NCBI RefSeq assembly: GCF_009938205.1
Contig: NZ_AP019654.1
Span: forward strand, 1,488,001-1,552,000
Origin: Vibrio panuliri
GTDB lineage: Bacteria; Pseudomonadota; Gammaproteobacteria; Enterobacterales; Vibrionaceae
Direction: 5' to 3'
DNA: 64,000 bases
The position numbers and the translations under genes are program-made. Under the pieces are notes generated by a model, which saw only the letters and a program-made list of their open reading frames with translations, ran no database searches and was not told the DNA's origin. Below, one piece after another: positions 46,856 through 55,533 of the stretch. Positions within the stretch are counted from its first letter, which is position 1. Each line of letters begins with the position of its first letter.

Positions 46856-48070
46856 TTATTTTTTGTAGTCAATAATAACAGAATTTGTTTTATGAAGTTT
46901 GCTTTTTGCTTCCAAGCGGAAACACAACCAGTAGATAGCAACGTAGAGAACACTGCCGCCTAGAATCACTGCTTGCCAACCCGCGTGTTGCCAACAGTAA
47001 ATCAGGAAAAAGCCGCCGATACTTCCTCCAATATAGTAATGCACAAGGTAGAGGGCAGTCGCCGTTGCTTTTGCTCGCTTGGCTTTTTGACTGACCCAAG
47101 CGTACGCTAAGGTATGAGTGAAGAAAGCGCCAAAGCTTATCAGCAGCAGGCCAAGAGTCATCCAGATTAAATGGTCGAAATACGCAATCAGCATGCCGGC
47201 AAAGCTGATGGTTGTCCCCAGCAACATGCCAGAGATGGGATCTTTTTTATCTGTCCAAGCAGACGTGAGTGTCGAACTTAGAGTACCGGCAAGGTAGCAG
47301 AGAAATATCAGCGAGGCTAAACCGATAGGAAGTTGATGTGGCGGGGCGACCAAGCGAAAACCCATTACCGAGTATAGGTTAACAAAAAGAGCAAAGTTTA
47401 AACCGCCAATCAGCATTGCAAGCCAAATAGTGCGATTTTTAAGATGAGAGACCAGTGCTCTGTTGTGGTATTTGAGCATCCCTTTTTGTGGTTTGAAATG
47501 CTGTTGTTGCGGCAATAGCCAGACCACTAATAAGGCACCTATGGTAGTAAAGCATACCATTACCAATACCGCAGAGTCCCAGCCGAAGGCATCGGTTAGG
47601 GTACCACCAACAATTCGTCCACTGATCCCGCCAAGTGAGTTTGCGGCGATATATGTACCAATCGCGTGACTAAAAGCTTTGGTACTTAGCTCTTCAACCA
47701 TATAGGCAACAGCGACCGAGGCAAAGGCCGCTAAAGCCACCCCCATCAGCGCACGCAATAGCACCAAAGCGATCAATGAATGCGTAACGAGCATTAAAGC
47801 CCCAATTGCAGGCATGGCGAGTAAACCCAATAGCATCACTCGGCGACGCCCAATGTTTTCCGATGCTACCGCCCAAGGGAGCAGTGAAACGGAGAGAGCA
47901 AGCGTCGAAGCAGCAAAGATCCAGTTTACTTGAGTTTCGCTTACGGCAAAGTAGCTTGCCATAAAGGGTAGCATTGGCTGGAAAAGGTACAGGTTACTAA
48001 ACACGAGAAAAGAGCCAAGCGCGAGGCTTAGAGTGACGCGTTTGTACTGAGGGCTACCGAGTTCAATCAT
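46856..48070 (-). CDS. MFS transporter, YnfM-like
   Basis: A 404-residue, 12-helix major facilitator. GRRRVMLLGL is the loop 2-3 motif, and VAYMVEELSTKAFSHAIGTYIAANSLGGISGRIVGG corresponds closely to E. coli YnfM. It lies divergent from a LysR regulator, as ynfM does from ynfL, which supports the assignment. Probably an exporter of small organic compounds; substrate unknown. Confidence 0.85.
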   Translation of the reverse strand: MIELGSPQYKRVTLSLALGSFLVFSNLYLFQPMLPFMASYFAVSETQVNWIFAASTLALSVSLLPWAVASENIGRRRVMLLGLLAMPAIGALMLVTHSLIALVLLRALMGVALAAFASVAVAYMVEELSTKAFSHAIGTYIAANSLGGISGRIVGGTLTDAFGWDSAVLVMVCFTTIGALLVVWLLPQQQHFKPQKGMLKYHNRALVSHLKNRTIWLAMLIGGLNFALFVNLYSVMGFRLVAPPHQLPIGLASLIFLCYLAGTLSSTLTSAWTDKKDPISGMLLGTTISFAGMLIAYFDHLIWMTLGLLLISFGAFFTHTLAYAWVSQKAKRAKATATALYLVHYYIGGSIGGFFLIYCWQHAGWQAVILGGSVLYVAIYWLCFRLEAKSKLHKTNSVIIDYKK

Positions 48071-48122
48071 TCTTGTTACATCTCAAAGTTTCAACTGTGA
48101 TCAAATTATCAGCAGCTATCGA

Positions 48123-48168
48123 ATAAATAAAATATATTAAAAATATCACCTCAATATATTTTATTTAT
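48123..48168. promoter_or_regulatory. 16-base inverted repeat at the LysR start
   Basis: ATAAATAAAATATATT (48123-48138) and AATATATTTTATTTAT (48153-48168) are exact reverse complements with a 14-base spacer; the second arm ends one base before the LysR ATG. It may be the autoregulatory operator for the LysR pair, or a leader hairpin masking the start. Confidence 0.6.
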
Positions 48169-48169
48169 C

Positions 48170-49045
48170 ATGGACTCCAAGCATCTAAAACATTTTGTCA
48201 CGGTCGCCGATTTTGGCCATTTCACCCAAGCTGCGGCAGCCTTGCATATCGCCCAACCAGCGTTGAGTATCTCAATTAAGAAGTTTGAACAGCAATTGGG
48301 TATGACATTGTTCCGTCGTAGCGAACGCAAAGTTGAGTTAACAGACGAAGGTAAGGTGCTGTACAAACACGCGAAACGGGTTTTGCAGCAAATTGATGAC
48401 GCCAAGTTAGCGATGGATGAACTTAAAGGGCTAGAAAAGGGAGAAGTACGCTTAGGTGCGCCGAGTATGATGGGGTCTTACTTTTTCCCCCAAGTGTTGA
48501 TGGCGTTTAAGAGTCGTTACCCGAACCTTAAGCTTACTTTGGTCGAGGCGGGGATCAGTACCATTCGGAAAATGCTGTTAAATGGTGAATTAGATATTGG
48601 GGTAATTAATCAAAACGCGGATTTACCTGATGATCTTGAGACCGATCATCTGCTGCGTTCAGAAATGGTGGCCGTGGTAGGAAAAGAGCATCCGTTTGCC
48701 GAGAAAGACTCGGTCAGTTTTGCGGAGTTCTTTGCGCAAGACTTGGTGATGTTTAAAGATGGCTATTTTCACCGTGACTATTTAGAAGAGCAGGCAAGGC
48801 AACATCAACTGGAACTCGATTGTTCTTTTGAGACCAACTTATTGCCACTTATCTTGAGCATTGTTCGTCGTGAGTTTGCGATAACCGCGTTACTTGAGTT
48901 GGTCACACAGCATGAAGCGGACATCGTCGGCATTCCATTTGAGCATCCGGTAAAAATGGAATTAGCTTTAGCGTGGCGTAAGGGAGGGTATCTTTCGATC
49001 GCAGAACGAACGTTTATTGAGTTTGTAAAAGATTTTCGCCAGTAA
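48170..49045 (+). CDS. LysR-family transcriptional regulator
   Basis: A 291-residue LTTR. N-terminal HTH: FVTVADFGHFTQAAAALHIAQPALSISIKKFEQQLGMTLFRR. The rest is a substrate-binding effector domain starting at KGEVRLGAPSMM. Divergent from the YnfM-like exporter 99 bases away, hence its likely activator or repressor. There is no Shine-Dalgarno, and the ATG sits directly after the inverted-repeat arm, so translation may be controlled or leaderless. Confidence 0.92.
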   Translation: MDSKHLKHFVTVADFGHFTQAAAALHIAQPALSISIKKFEQQLGMTLFRRSERKVELTDEGKVLYKHAKRVLQQIDDAKLAMDELKGLEKGEVRLGAPSMMGSYFFPQVLMAFKSRYPNLKLTLVEAGISTIRKMLLNGELDIGVINQNADLPDDLETDHLLRSEMVAVVGKEHPFAEKDSVSFAEFFAQDLVMFKDGYFHRDYLEEQARQHQLELDCSFETNLLPLILSIVRREFAITALLELVTQHEADIVGIPFEHPVKMELALAWRKGGYLSIAERTFIEFVKDFRQ

Positions 49046-49048
49046 CGA

Positions 49049-49072
49049 AAAAAGAGCCGCAAGCGGCTCTTT
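49049..49072. terminator. Bidirectional terminator
   Basis: AAAGAGCCGC-AA-GCGGCTCTTT, a 10-pair stem, between the convergent LysR and NRAMP genes. Confidence 0.88.
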
Positions 49073-49092
49073 TCGATTCGGTAGATTGAATT

Positions 49093-50334
49093 CTAGCCCA
49101 TGAACTTAGCGATAAAGTTACTAATATTTGTGACGCTAGATGCCGCCATAACAACCACGATGATAGCGCCGATTACCGTTAGGTAAACAGGATGTTTGTA
49201 CTCACCGATGATGTCTTTACGACGTGTAGCAGCAAGTACCATACCTAGCACGATTGGTAGGATAATACTGTTCACTAAACCTGCAAGCATCAGCAGCAGA
49301 ATAGGCATGTTCATCGTAACAGTACCAAGGCTAGTGACGAGGATAAAACCGACACACCATGCTTTTTCATTACGTGCAACGATAGGGAACAGGGTCTTAA
49401 TCAGTGAGATTGCCATGTACGAGTTGCCGACAACGGATGTGATTGATGCCACGAACAGCACTAAGCCGAAGATAAAGTAACCCGTTTGGCCTGCGCCTTG
49501 GCGGAATGCATCTGCTGCTGGGTTAGAAGAGTCAAGTACCGCACCAGCCGAGATAACGCCAAACACTGCGAGGAAAAGAAGGATACGAATAACCACTGCG
49601 ATGGAAATACCAGCCCACGCCGCAGTTTTGATAGATGGTACGTTTTCTTTGCCTTGCAGACCAATATCCACTAAGCGTTGCGCACCGGTGTAGTAACCAC
49701 CTACCGCGCCACCTACGATGGTAAGAGTTGGAAGAAGTAGGTTGCTAAAATCACTCGGCATGACGGCTGCTGACAGGGTTTCACCCATCGGAGGTAGGCT
49801 CGTCATAGCAACATAGGCAATCAGCACAATCATAAACAGGCCAAGGTAGCGTGCCATTTGGTCCATGCGTTTAGAGGCGTTGTGCACGACAAACAGTAAG
49901 CTGCCAATAAGGCCGGTAAACAGAGCCCCCCACGTTGTGTCGACGCCAGTCAATACGTTAATACCAAGAGCAGCGCCGCTGACGTTACCAAAGTTGAATG
50001 CAACCGCACCAAGCGCGAGTAGAACACCAACCACGTAACCCATACCAGGGGCCACTTTGTTCGCGATATCCTGAATGCGTAAGCCAGATACACCGACAAT
50101 GCGCCATAAGTTCATCACGATACCGAAAGTGATAAACATTGAAGCGAATACAGGGAACGCCATATCAACTTTGTAGATATTGGTGAAAACAGCGGTTTGA
50201 GTTAGGAAGCCGGGACCAACGGAAGTGGTCGCCATAAGGAATGCAACGCTTAAAATGGCTTTCTTTTGCCAAGAGGTCTCGTTATGAATCGGAGCCGTCG
50301 CGTTAATGGTCGCGGTAGAAGAGTGTGTAGTCAT
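49093..50334 (-). CDS. NRAMP-family transporter lacking the canonical metal motifs
   Basis: A 413-residue inner-membrane protein with 11 or so helices and the NRAMP/APC fold. Where NRAMP helix 1 has DPGN, this protein has TSVGPGFLTQTAVF, without the metal-binding Asp and Asn. The helix 6 MPH motif is replaced by GGAVGGYYTGAQR. It therefore belongs to an NRAMP-related subgroup that probably carries something other than Mn2+/Fe2+. ATG 50334 gives a sensible N-terminus; an in-frame start at 50415 adds an unlikely extension. Confidence 0.82.
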   Translation of the reverse strand: MTTHSSTATINATAPIHNETSWQKKAILSVAFLMATTSVGPGFLTQTAVFTNIYKVDMAFPVFASMFITFGIVMNLWRIVGVSGLRIQDIANKVAPGMGYVVGVLLALGAVAFNFGNVSGAALGINVLTGVDTTWGALFTGLIGSLLFVVHNASKRMDQMARYLGLFMIVLIAYVAMTSLPPMGETLSAAVMPSDFSNLLLPTLTIVGGAVGGYYTGAQRLVDIGLQGKENVPSIKTAAWAGISIAVVIRILLFLAVFGVISAGAVLDSSNPAADAFRQGAGQTGYFIFGLVLFVASITSVVGNSYMAISLIKTLFPIVARNEKAWCVGFILVTSLGTVTMNMPILLLMLAGLVNSIILPIVLGMVLAATRRKDIIGEYKHPVYLTVIGAIIVVVMAASSVTNISNFIAKFMG

Positions 50335-50569
50335 GCCGAATCTCAAAAATGTTGTGTCTCTATCTTTATAAAAATAGAAAGACAACTGACCGAGATCAGC
50401 TGAACGTGTGCTCATAAAATCTTTTAAAACAACGGGTTAAACTTGCGTGTCCAGTTGTTAGCGGCGCATTTTAAAGAGCTGGCTCACACTTGTCAATCTT
50501 TGTTTTTATTATTTTTTATCATCCATAAAACAGCTCGACCCACTATACTTTTGCCCCTAAGTTGTTGGG

Positions 50570-50575
50570 TATAAT
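50570..50575 (+). promoter_or_regulatory. -10 element just before the GNAT gene
   Basis: TATAAT at 50570-50575 ends 9 bases before the ATG at 50585. Transcription would start at or within about 3 bases of the start codon, giving a leaderless or nearly leaderless message. The -35 element is weak. Confidence 0.45.
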
Positions 50576-50584
50576 GTTAATAAA

Positions 50585-51028
50585 ATGGCAATAAGTTATT
50601 TAACAAGAGCTGCGATAGAGTCTGACTATGAGTTTCTATTTGAACTCAAAAAGACGACCGAAAAGCAGGCGATCGCGAATGTATTTGGCTGGGATGAGTC
50701 GATCCAATGGCAAATTCACAAACAAGAATGGAAACAGGCTAAACCATTGATTATTCAAATTGATGGTGAAGATGTGGGGAGCGTATTGATTGAGCAGCGC
50801 GATAGTGAGATTTATCTAGGGCGCTTTTTTATTCTGCCTCATATTCAAGGCCGCGGCTTGGGCGGTACCATTATTCAAGATGTGATTAAAATGTCACAAA
50901 AAGCGCAGTTACCGATAAGTTTACTCTATCTGCAAGGCAACCGAGTTGGGCAGTTGTATCGCCGATATGGCTTTGTGGTGACCTCTGAAACGGATCAGTT
51001 TGTGTATATGCAGCGTCCGGTGGCTTAG
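50585..51028 (+). CDS. GNAT acetyltransferase
   Basis: A 147-residue N-acetyltransferase. The acetyl-CoA loop is FILPHIQGRGLGGTIIQDVI (QGRGLG). LYRRYGFVVTSETDQFVYM is the usual C-terminal strand of the fold. There is no Shine-Dalgarno before the ATG; a -10 element sits nearly against it. Substrate unknown. Confidence 0.85.
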   Translation: MAISYLTRAAIESDYEFLFELKKTTEKQAIANVFGWDESIQWQIHKQEWKQAKPLIIQIDGEDVGSVLIEQRDSEIYLGRFFILPHIQGRGLGGTIIQDVIKMSQKAQLPISLLYLQGNRVGQLYRRYGFVVTSETDQFVYMQRPVA

Positions 51029-51086
51029 CAATATTGGGAATTGATATTGTCGAATAATCGCAGCAGGTTTTAGCGAAACAGTGAGC

Positions 51087-51111
51087 AAAAAGGATGAGTG
51101 TTCATCCTTTT
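51087..51111. terminator. Bidirectional terminator
   Basis: AAAAGGATGA-GTGT-TCATCCTTTT, a 10-pair stem with A/T ends between the convergent GNAT and glutaredoxin genes. Confidence 0.85.
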
Positions 51112-51129
51112 CTCGTATATTCGAGCCTA

Positions 51130-51360
51130 TTAATTGCTCTTGTACATTTTCTCAAAATTGGCCGCATTCCAACCGATCATGATTCGGTCGCCAATTTTCA
51201 ATACCGGCAGAGAACGAGCGCCGATAGCATCGAGTTCTTTGCGACCACGTTGCATTTTCGCGTTGGTCAAACGATACGGATAACCTTTTGAATCAAGATA
51301 GCGCTGAGCGTCTTTGCAATGTGGGCATTTGTCTTTTACGTATAAAACGAGTCGTCTCAT
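51130..51360 (-). CDS. Glutaredoxin-family protein
   Basis: A 77-residue thioredoxin-fold protein with the dithiol active site KCPHCKDAQRYL and a cis-Pro in ARSLPVLKIGDR. CPHC is unlike the CPYC of classical glutaredoxin and resembles NrdH-like or GrxC-like small redoxins. ATG at 51360 has AGGATGG upstream; a start at 51369 overlaps its own ribosome site. Single gene. Confidence 0.88.
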   Translation of the reverse strand: MRRLVLYVKDKCPHCKDAQRYLDSKGYPYRLTNAKMQRGRKELDAIGARSLPVLKIGDRIMIGWNAANFEKMYKSN

Positions 51361-51490
51361 TTTTACCATCCTGTTAGAACTACAAAGTGGCGCGAGTATA
51401 GGCGAATCAGTTCAAATCGACAATGATTCCCGTGAAGCGGCGCGTTGATTAGGGTAGACTTAGCCCGTTTTTATTGATTGTTGATAGGTT

Positions 51491-51991
51491 ATGAGTCCAA
51501 ATCCTGTACTTCGTTATATTCAAGGCTACCCAGAGCATATTCTGACTCCAGTTTCCCAACTGATAGAGTCTGGGCGTTTTTGCGCATGGTTTGAACAGCG
51601 TTACCCTCAGCGTCACGAGATCCAAAGTGAAAAAGCACTGTATGACTATACGATGGCGTTGAAAAACCAATATATGAAAAAGACTTCGCCATTGAGTAAA
51701 GTGGTCTACGACAACAAGATCCACCTCATTAATAATGCGTTAGGTTTGCACACCTATGCTGCCAAAATTCACGGTAGCAAAATTAAATCTAAGAATGAAA
51801 TTCGTATCGCCAGCATTTTTAAACACGCGCCTGAACCTTTATTACGCATGCTAGTGGTTCATGAGCTGGCGCATCTAAAAGAAAAAGATCATAACAAAGC
51901 TTTCTACCAACTTTGCTGCCATATGGAGCCGGACTATCATCAGTTAGAGCTGGATGCTCGCTTATTTATGATTTACCGAGATATTAAGTAA
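51491..51991 (+). CDS. YgjP-like M48-type metallopeptidase
   Basis: A 166-residue protein with the zinc motif HELAH (His124, Glu125, His128) and a further His134 in EKDHNKAFYQLCCHMEPDY, as in the YgjP/DUF45 group. It is predicted to be a cytoplasmic metal-dependent hydrolase. It lies 7 bases before rlmF, so the two are probably co-transcribed. Confidence 0.88.
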   Translation: MSPNPVLRYIQGYPEHILTPVSQLIESGRFCAWFEQRYPQRHEIQSEKALYDYTMALKNQYMKKTSPLSKVVYDNKIHLINNALGLHTYAAKIHGSKIKSKNEIRIASIFKHAPEPLLRMLVVHELAHLKEKDHNKAFYQLCCHMEPDYHQLELDARLFMIYRDIK

Positions 51992-51998
51992 CAAGCCA

Positions 51999-53072
51999 AT
52001 GAGTAGCAACGAGACGACACGCGCAAAGCGCAAACCTCAAAAGAATAAGGCGGCTCACAAGCCACAAACCAGTGAGATGCTGGTGACCAAAATCACGGGC
52101 AAAGCAGGGCTTCACAAACGTAACCTCCATCAAGGGCGATATGATTTTGAACGCTTGGTGAAAGCATTGCCAGCGCTTGAAAAGCATGTGGTGCGTAATC
52201 CGCGAGGTGAAGAGACGATTCGCTTTGACGATCCTGTCGCAGTAAAGCTTTTGAACCAAGCACTGCTAGCAGAACATTACAGTGTCACGCAGTGGGACAT
52301 TCCTCAAGGTTACTTATGTCCGCCGATTCCCGGCCGAGCGGATTATATCCACCGTTTGGTAGAACTGCTGAATAATGAAGCGCCGAAGTTGAACCATAGT
52401 ATGGTTAAAGCGCTTGATATTGGTGTGGGTGCGAACTGTATTTATCCGATTGTCGGTGCTAGCCAATATGACTGGGCCTATGTCGGAAGTGATGTTGACC
52501 CGGTTTCCGTGGACAACTCAAACCATATTGCACAGCACAACCCAGTGCTAAAAGGCAAAGTAGAGTGCCGTTTGCAAAGCGATAGCCGACATTTTTTCAA
52601 GGGTATTATTGAGCCAGATGAGTTCTATGATATCACTACCTGCAACCCGCCATTTCACGCTTCATTAGCGGAGGCTCAGCAAGGGACGCAACGTAAACTG
52701 AGTAATCTCAACGCCCATAAGACTAAGCGTGGGCAAGTTAAAGTAGAAAAAAACACGCCATTGAAAGAGAACAAACCGACGCTTAACTTTGGTGGGCAAA
52801 AAGCCGAACTATGGTGCCCAGGTGGTGAAGCTGCATTTGTTAAAAACATGGCATTTGAAAGTCGTGATTTTGCGCATCAAGTACTGTGGTTTAGTACCTT
52901 AATCTCCAAAAAAGACAACGTTCGTTGGTTACGTAAAAACCTGGAGAAAGCGGGCGCAAAAGAAGCGGTTATTGTTGAGATGAGCCAAGGACAAAAAGTG
53001 AGTCGCTTTGTGGCTTGGAGTTTTAAAACTAAGTCTGAACGGGCGAGATGGTTAGCGCTTAAGTCTCGTTAA
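51999..53072 (+). CDS. rlmF: 23S rRNA (adenine-1618-N6)-methyltransferase
   Basis: A 357-residue methyltransferase. The SAM loop LDIGVGANCIYPIVG and the catalytic TCNPPFHASLAEA (NPPF) motif are as in RlmF (YbiN). A basic N-terminus (KRKPQKNKAAHKP) probably binds rRNA. Its stop overlaps the end of the convergent PilF-like gene by 4 bases. Confidence 0.95.
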   Translation: MSSNETTRAKRKPQKNKAAHKPQTSEMLVTKITGKAGLHKRNLHQGRYDFERLVKALPALEKHVVRNPRGEETIRFDDPVAVKLLNQALLAEHYSVTQWDIPQGYLCPPIPGRADYIHRLVELLNNEAPKLNHSMVKALDIGVGANCIYPIVGASQYDWAYVGSDVDPVSVDNSNHIAQHNPVLKGKVECRLQSDSRHFFKGIIEPDEFYDITTCNPPFHASLAEAQQGTQRKLSNLNAHKTKRGQVKVEKNTPLKENKPTLNFGGQKAELWCPGGEAAFVKNMAFESRDFAHQVLWFSTLISKKDNVRWLRKNLEKAGAKEAVIVEMSQGQKVSRFVAWSFKTKSERARWLALKSR

Positions 53073-53821
53073 TTGCTTTTGCTATTTTGTTGATGCCCGC
53101 CTTTGTGCGGGCTTTGTTGTTTTAGGTGGCGTTGATAGTCAAAAGCGGTGAGGTGATTGCCAGCTTTTTGTTCTAGTTTTATCTGTAGTTGCATTAGCTG
53201 CGGGTGTTGCTCGTATTGTTGCTGCAAGCGCGTTAGGCGATTACGCGCTTGCTCAAGCTGATTGTGTTCTATCTCCAGTTGTACAAGATGAATCAAGGCA
53301 CTGTAACGTTCAGGCTGGTAATCAAGCGCGCGCTGAAAGTAGTGAATCGCTTTTTGTGTATGTTGCGCTTTGATTGCACAATACGCCGCATTCTCGTAGC
53401 TACTCGCGATGTGCGGAAAAGCCTCATCTTTCACGGCGAGATTGAAGTAGATATCAGCTTGAGGATAGTCAGACTGCCGACATAAAAATGCCCCGTAGTC
53501 ATTTAGCACATATCCATTTGAAGGATGCAGTTTTAGCGCTTGTTGATAGGTGTGCTTGGCTTTGTCCATCTCATCAACTTGCTGGTAGTAGTGCGCTTTT
53601 ACTAACAGCGTACGATAATAATCCGCCGCATGTTTTTCTGCTTTAAGCAAGTTTTCTCGTGCTTTACGATACCTTTGTTGCTGGAGATAGCTGTGCGCGA
53701 GATCGAGCCGTGCATCTGCGCGACTATGGGCCAATGATATATCGTGCGCACGTTGAGAAGCAGGGTTAATACACCCTGTCAGTAATATTGAAAGTGTGGT
53801 GATGAATTTAGTGATATTCAT
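53069..53821 (-). CDS. TPR lipoprotein, PilF/PilW-like type IV pilus protein
   Basis: A 250-residue lipoprotein. The lipobox LLTG-Cys17 marks a short lipoprotein signal. It is followed by TPR repeats (residues about 45-215): LDLAHSYLQQQRYRKARENLLKA, AYCAIKAQHTQKAIHYFQRALDYQ and others. PilF/PilW lipoproteins help secretin PilQ multimerise in the outer membrane for type IV pili. TPR lipoproteins are similar, so the pilus role is probable but not certain. Its 3' end overlaps that of rlmF. Confidence 0.78.
   Translation of the reverse strand: MNITKFITTLSILLTGCINPASQRAHDISLAHSRADARLDLAHSYLQQQRYRKARENLLKAEKHAADYYRTLLVKAHYYQQVDEMDKAKHTYQQALKLHPSNGYVLNDYGAFLCRQSDYPQADIYFNLAVKDEAFPHIASSYENAAYCAIKAQHTQKAIHYFQRALDYQPERYSALIHLVQLEIEHNQLEQARNRLTRLQQQYEQHPQLMQLQIKLEQKAGNHLTAFDYQRHLKQQSPHKGGHQQNSKSN
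53095..53112 (+). terminator. rlmF terminator inside the PilF-like CDS
   Basis: GCCCGC-CTTTGT-GCGGGC followed by TTTGTTGTTTT. It lies within the 3' part of the convergent PilF-like gene. Confidence 0.65.
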
Positions 53822-53915
53822 TTAAGCATCCTTGCCTAACTCCCTTGAGTATATCGGCTTGGTACGGATGATGAGCATCAGTAGCGGATGGCTTTGATCG
53901 AGTAAGATCAAACAA

Positions 53916-53948
53916 TGCCAAAAGACCCGTTTAGTGGGTCTTTCGGCA
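53916..53948 (-). terminator. metA terminator
   Basis: TGCC-A-AAAGACCC around GTTTAGT and GGGTCTTT-C-GGCA form a long stem. It lies just after the metA stop on the minus strand. Confidence 0.75.
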
Positions 53949-53962
53949 TAAGATGGTGTGGA

Positions 53963-54904
53963 TTAATCGTCTTTAGTGAAGTTTGCTTCGCTGAAATGGT
54001 CTAAATCAAATGGTGTTTGCTGATAAACGCAGTAGTTTAGCCAGTTGGAAAACAACAGATGCCCATGACTGCGCCAACTGGCACGAGGTGAGTTATCAGG
54101 ATTATTATTTGGATAATAATTAATCGGAATCGCGGGCTCCATCCCTTCGCTTAAGTCGCGAACGTACTCATTGTGAAGTGTATGGGCGTCATACTCAGGG
54201 TGTCCGGTCACAAACACATTGCGTTTATCTTTAGTCGCCGCGAGGTAAACACCAGCGACGTCTGAAGTGGCGAGGATATCTAAATCTGTATGCTCGGCTA
54301 AATATTCAGATGAGAAATCGGCGTAACGCGAATGTGGCGCTAAAAACTCATCATCAAAGCCACGGAGCAAAGAGTGAAACGGGTTTAAAGTCTGGTGTTT
54401 GTAGACACCAGAAAGCTTCTCTTTTCGGGTTCGTTTAGGCAAGTTGTAAAGCAGTTTTAAGCCCGCTTGCGCTGCCCAACATACATAAAGCGTAGAGGTC
54501 ACATGGTTCTTTGCCCAGTTCATGATACTTTGCAGGTGCTCCCAATAAATCACATCTTCAAACTGAACTAAGCCAAGTGGTGCTCCTGTGATAATCATGC
54601 CGTCAAAGTTGCGCTCTTTGACCATCTCAAATTGGCGATAAAAGGTATCTAGATGTTGAGTAGGGGTGTTTTTGCTTGGTCGGTTATCAATACGCAGCAG
54701 TTCAATATCGACTTGAAGGGGGCTGTTAGACAACAGGCGCAAAAACTGTGTTTCCGTCTCGATTTTTTTTGGCATCAGATTGAGGATCAACACTTTTAGC
54801 GGGCGGATATTTTGCGTCGAGGCTCGGGTTTCTGACATCACAAAGATGTTTTCTTCACGCAGTACATCGGTTGCAGGTAGTTGATCGGGGATCTTGATCG
54901 GCAC
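53963..54904 (-). CDS. metA: Homoserine O-succinyltransferase
   Basis: A 313-residue glutamine-amidotransferase-fold acyltransferase, first dedicated step of methionine synthesis. It starts [23 protein letters not shown] as in E. coli MetA. The catalytic Cys is in [13 protein letters not shown], and His/Glu are in TGHPEYD. Acyl donor (succinyl- versus acetyl-CoA) depends on a residue near the active site and is assumed succinyl by family. Preceded by a MetJ-like operator. Confidence 0.95.
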   Translation of the reverse strand: MPIKIPDQLPATDVLREENIFVMSETRASTQNIRPLKVLILNLMPKKIETETQFLRLLSNSPLQVDIELLRIDNRPSKNTPTQHLDTFYRQFEMVKERNFDGMIITGAPLGLVQFEDVIYWEHLQSIMNWAKNHVTSTLYVCWAAQAGLKLLYNLPKRTRKEKLSGVYKHQTLNPFHSLLRGFDDEFLAPHSRYADFSSEYLAEHTDLDILATSDVAGVYLAATKDKRNVFVTGHPEYDAHTLHNEYVRDLSEGMEPAIPINYYPNNNPDNSPRASWRSHGHLLFSNWLNYCVYQQTPFDLDHFSEANFTKDD

Positions 54905-54928
54905 GGCTTTCTCCCTAAAGCTGTATTT

Positions 54929-54944
54929 GGACGTCTATACATCC
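54929..54944 (-). promoter_or_regulatory. MetJ operator before metA
   Basis: GGACGTCT followed directly by ATACATCC on the plus strand gives two adjacent met boxes (AGACGTCT type), the second weaker. They lie 25-40 bases before the metA ATG. MetJ with SAM is expected to repress here. Confidence 0.6.
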
Positions 54945-55103
54945 AAAGTTACATCAATAAAATTGCGATGTCGACAGCAATTTTAGCCCAATAACAAACT
55001 TGTTTCGTTTAAGAGTCACAATGGTGAGAACGCACTCGGGTTGATAGCTATATCAAATAGGCTTGGTTATAATCGCCACTCTCTTTTCTTTTCTGGCGGT
55101 TAC

Positions 55104-55490
55104 ATGGCCACTCTCACTCTTATTCGCGGTCTTCCGGGATCGGGCAAAAGCACGTTGGCAAGAACGTATCAGGCGCGACATTTTGAAGCGGATATGTACT
55201 TCGTTAATGCCAATGGTGAATACTGCTTCGATGCCAGTCAGTTGGAGCAAGCCCATCGGTGGTGTCGTCAGCAGACTGAATCGGCATTGCGACATGGGGA
55301 GAATGTGGTGGTGTCCAACACATTTGTTCGCCGTTGGGAGATCAAGCCTTACTATCAATTGGCAAAAAAGCTTGATGTACGCTTAGAGGTGATTGAATGC
55401 CATGGTAATTATGGTTCGGTTCATGGTGTCGAGCAGAGTGTGATCGAGAGAATGCGCGCTCGCTGGCAGGTTTGGCAGAGTTCAGAATAG
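55104..55490 (+). CDS. P-loop nucleotide kinase-like protein
   Basis: A 128-residue P-loop protein. Walker A GLPGSGKST is at 9-17. VVVSNTFVRRWEIKPYYQLA and the absence of other known motifs place it with the zeta-toxin/polynucleotide-kinase-like AAA_33 group. ATG 55104 matches the family start; an earlier in-frame ATG exists. Role unknown. Confidence 0.75.
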   Translation: MATLTLIRGLPGSGKSTLARTYQARHFEADMYFVNANGEYCFDASQLEQAHRWCRQQTESALRHGENVVVSNTFVRRWEIKPYYQLAKKLDVRLEVIECHGNYGSVHGVEQSVIERMRARWQVWQSSE

Positions 55491-55495
55491 GTTAC

Positions 55496-55523
55496 AGCAA
55501 AGCGTGGTTAGCCACGCTTTGCT
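55496..55523. terminator. Bidirectional terminator
   Basis: AGCAAAGCGTGG-TTAG-CCACGCTTTGCT, a 12-pair perfect stem between the P-loop kinase gene and the end of the export operon. Confidence 0.8.
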
Positions 55524-55533
55524 ACTAACAAGG

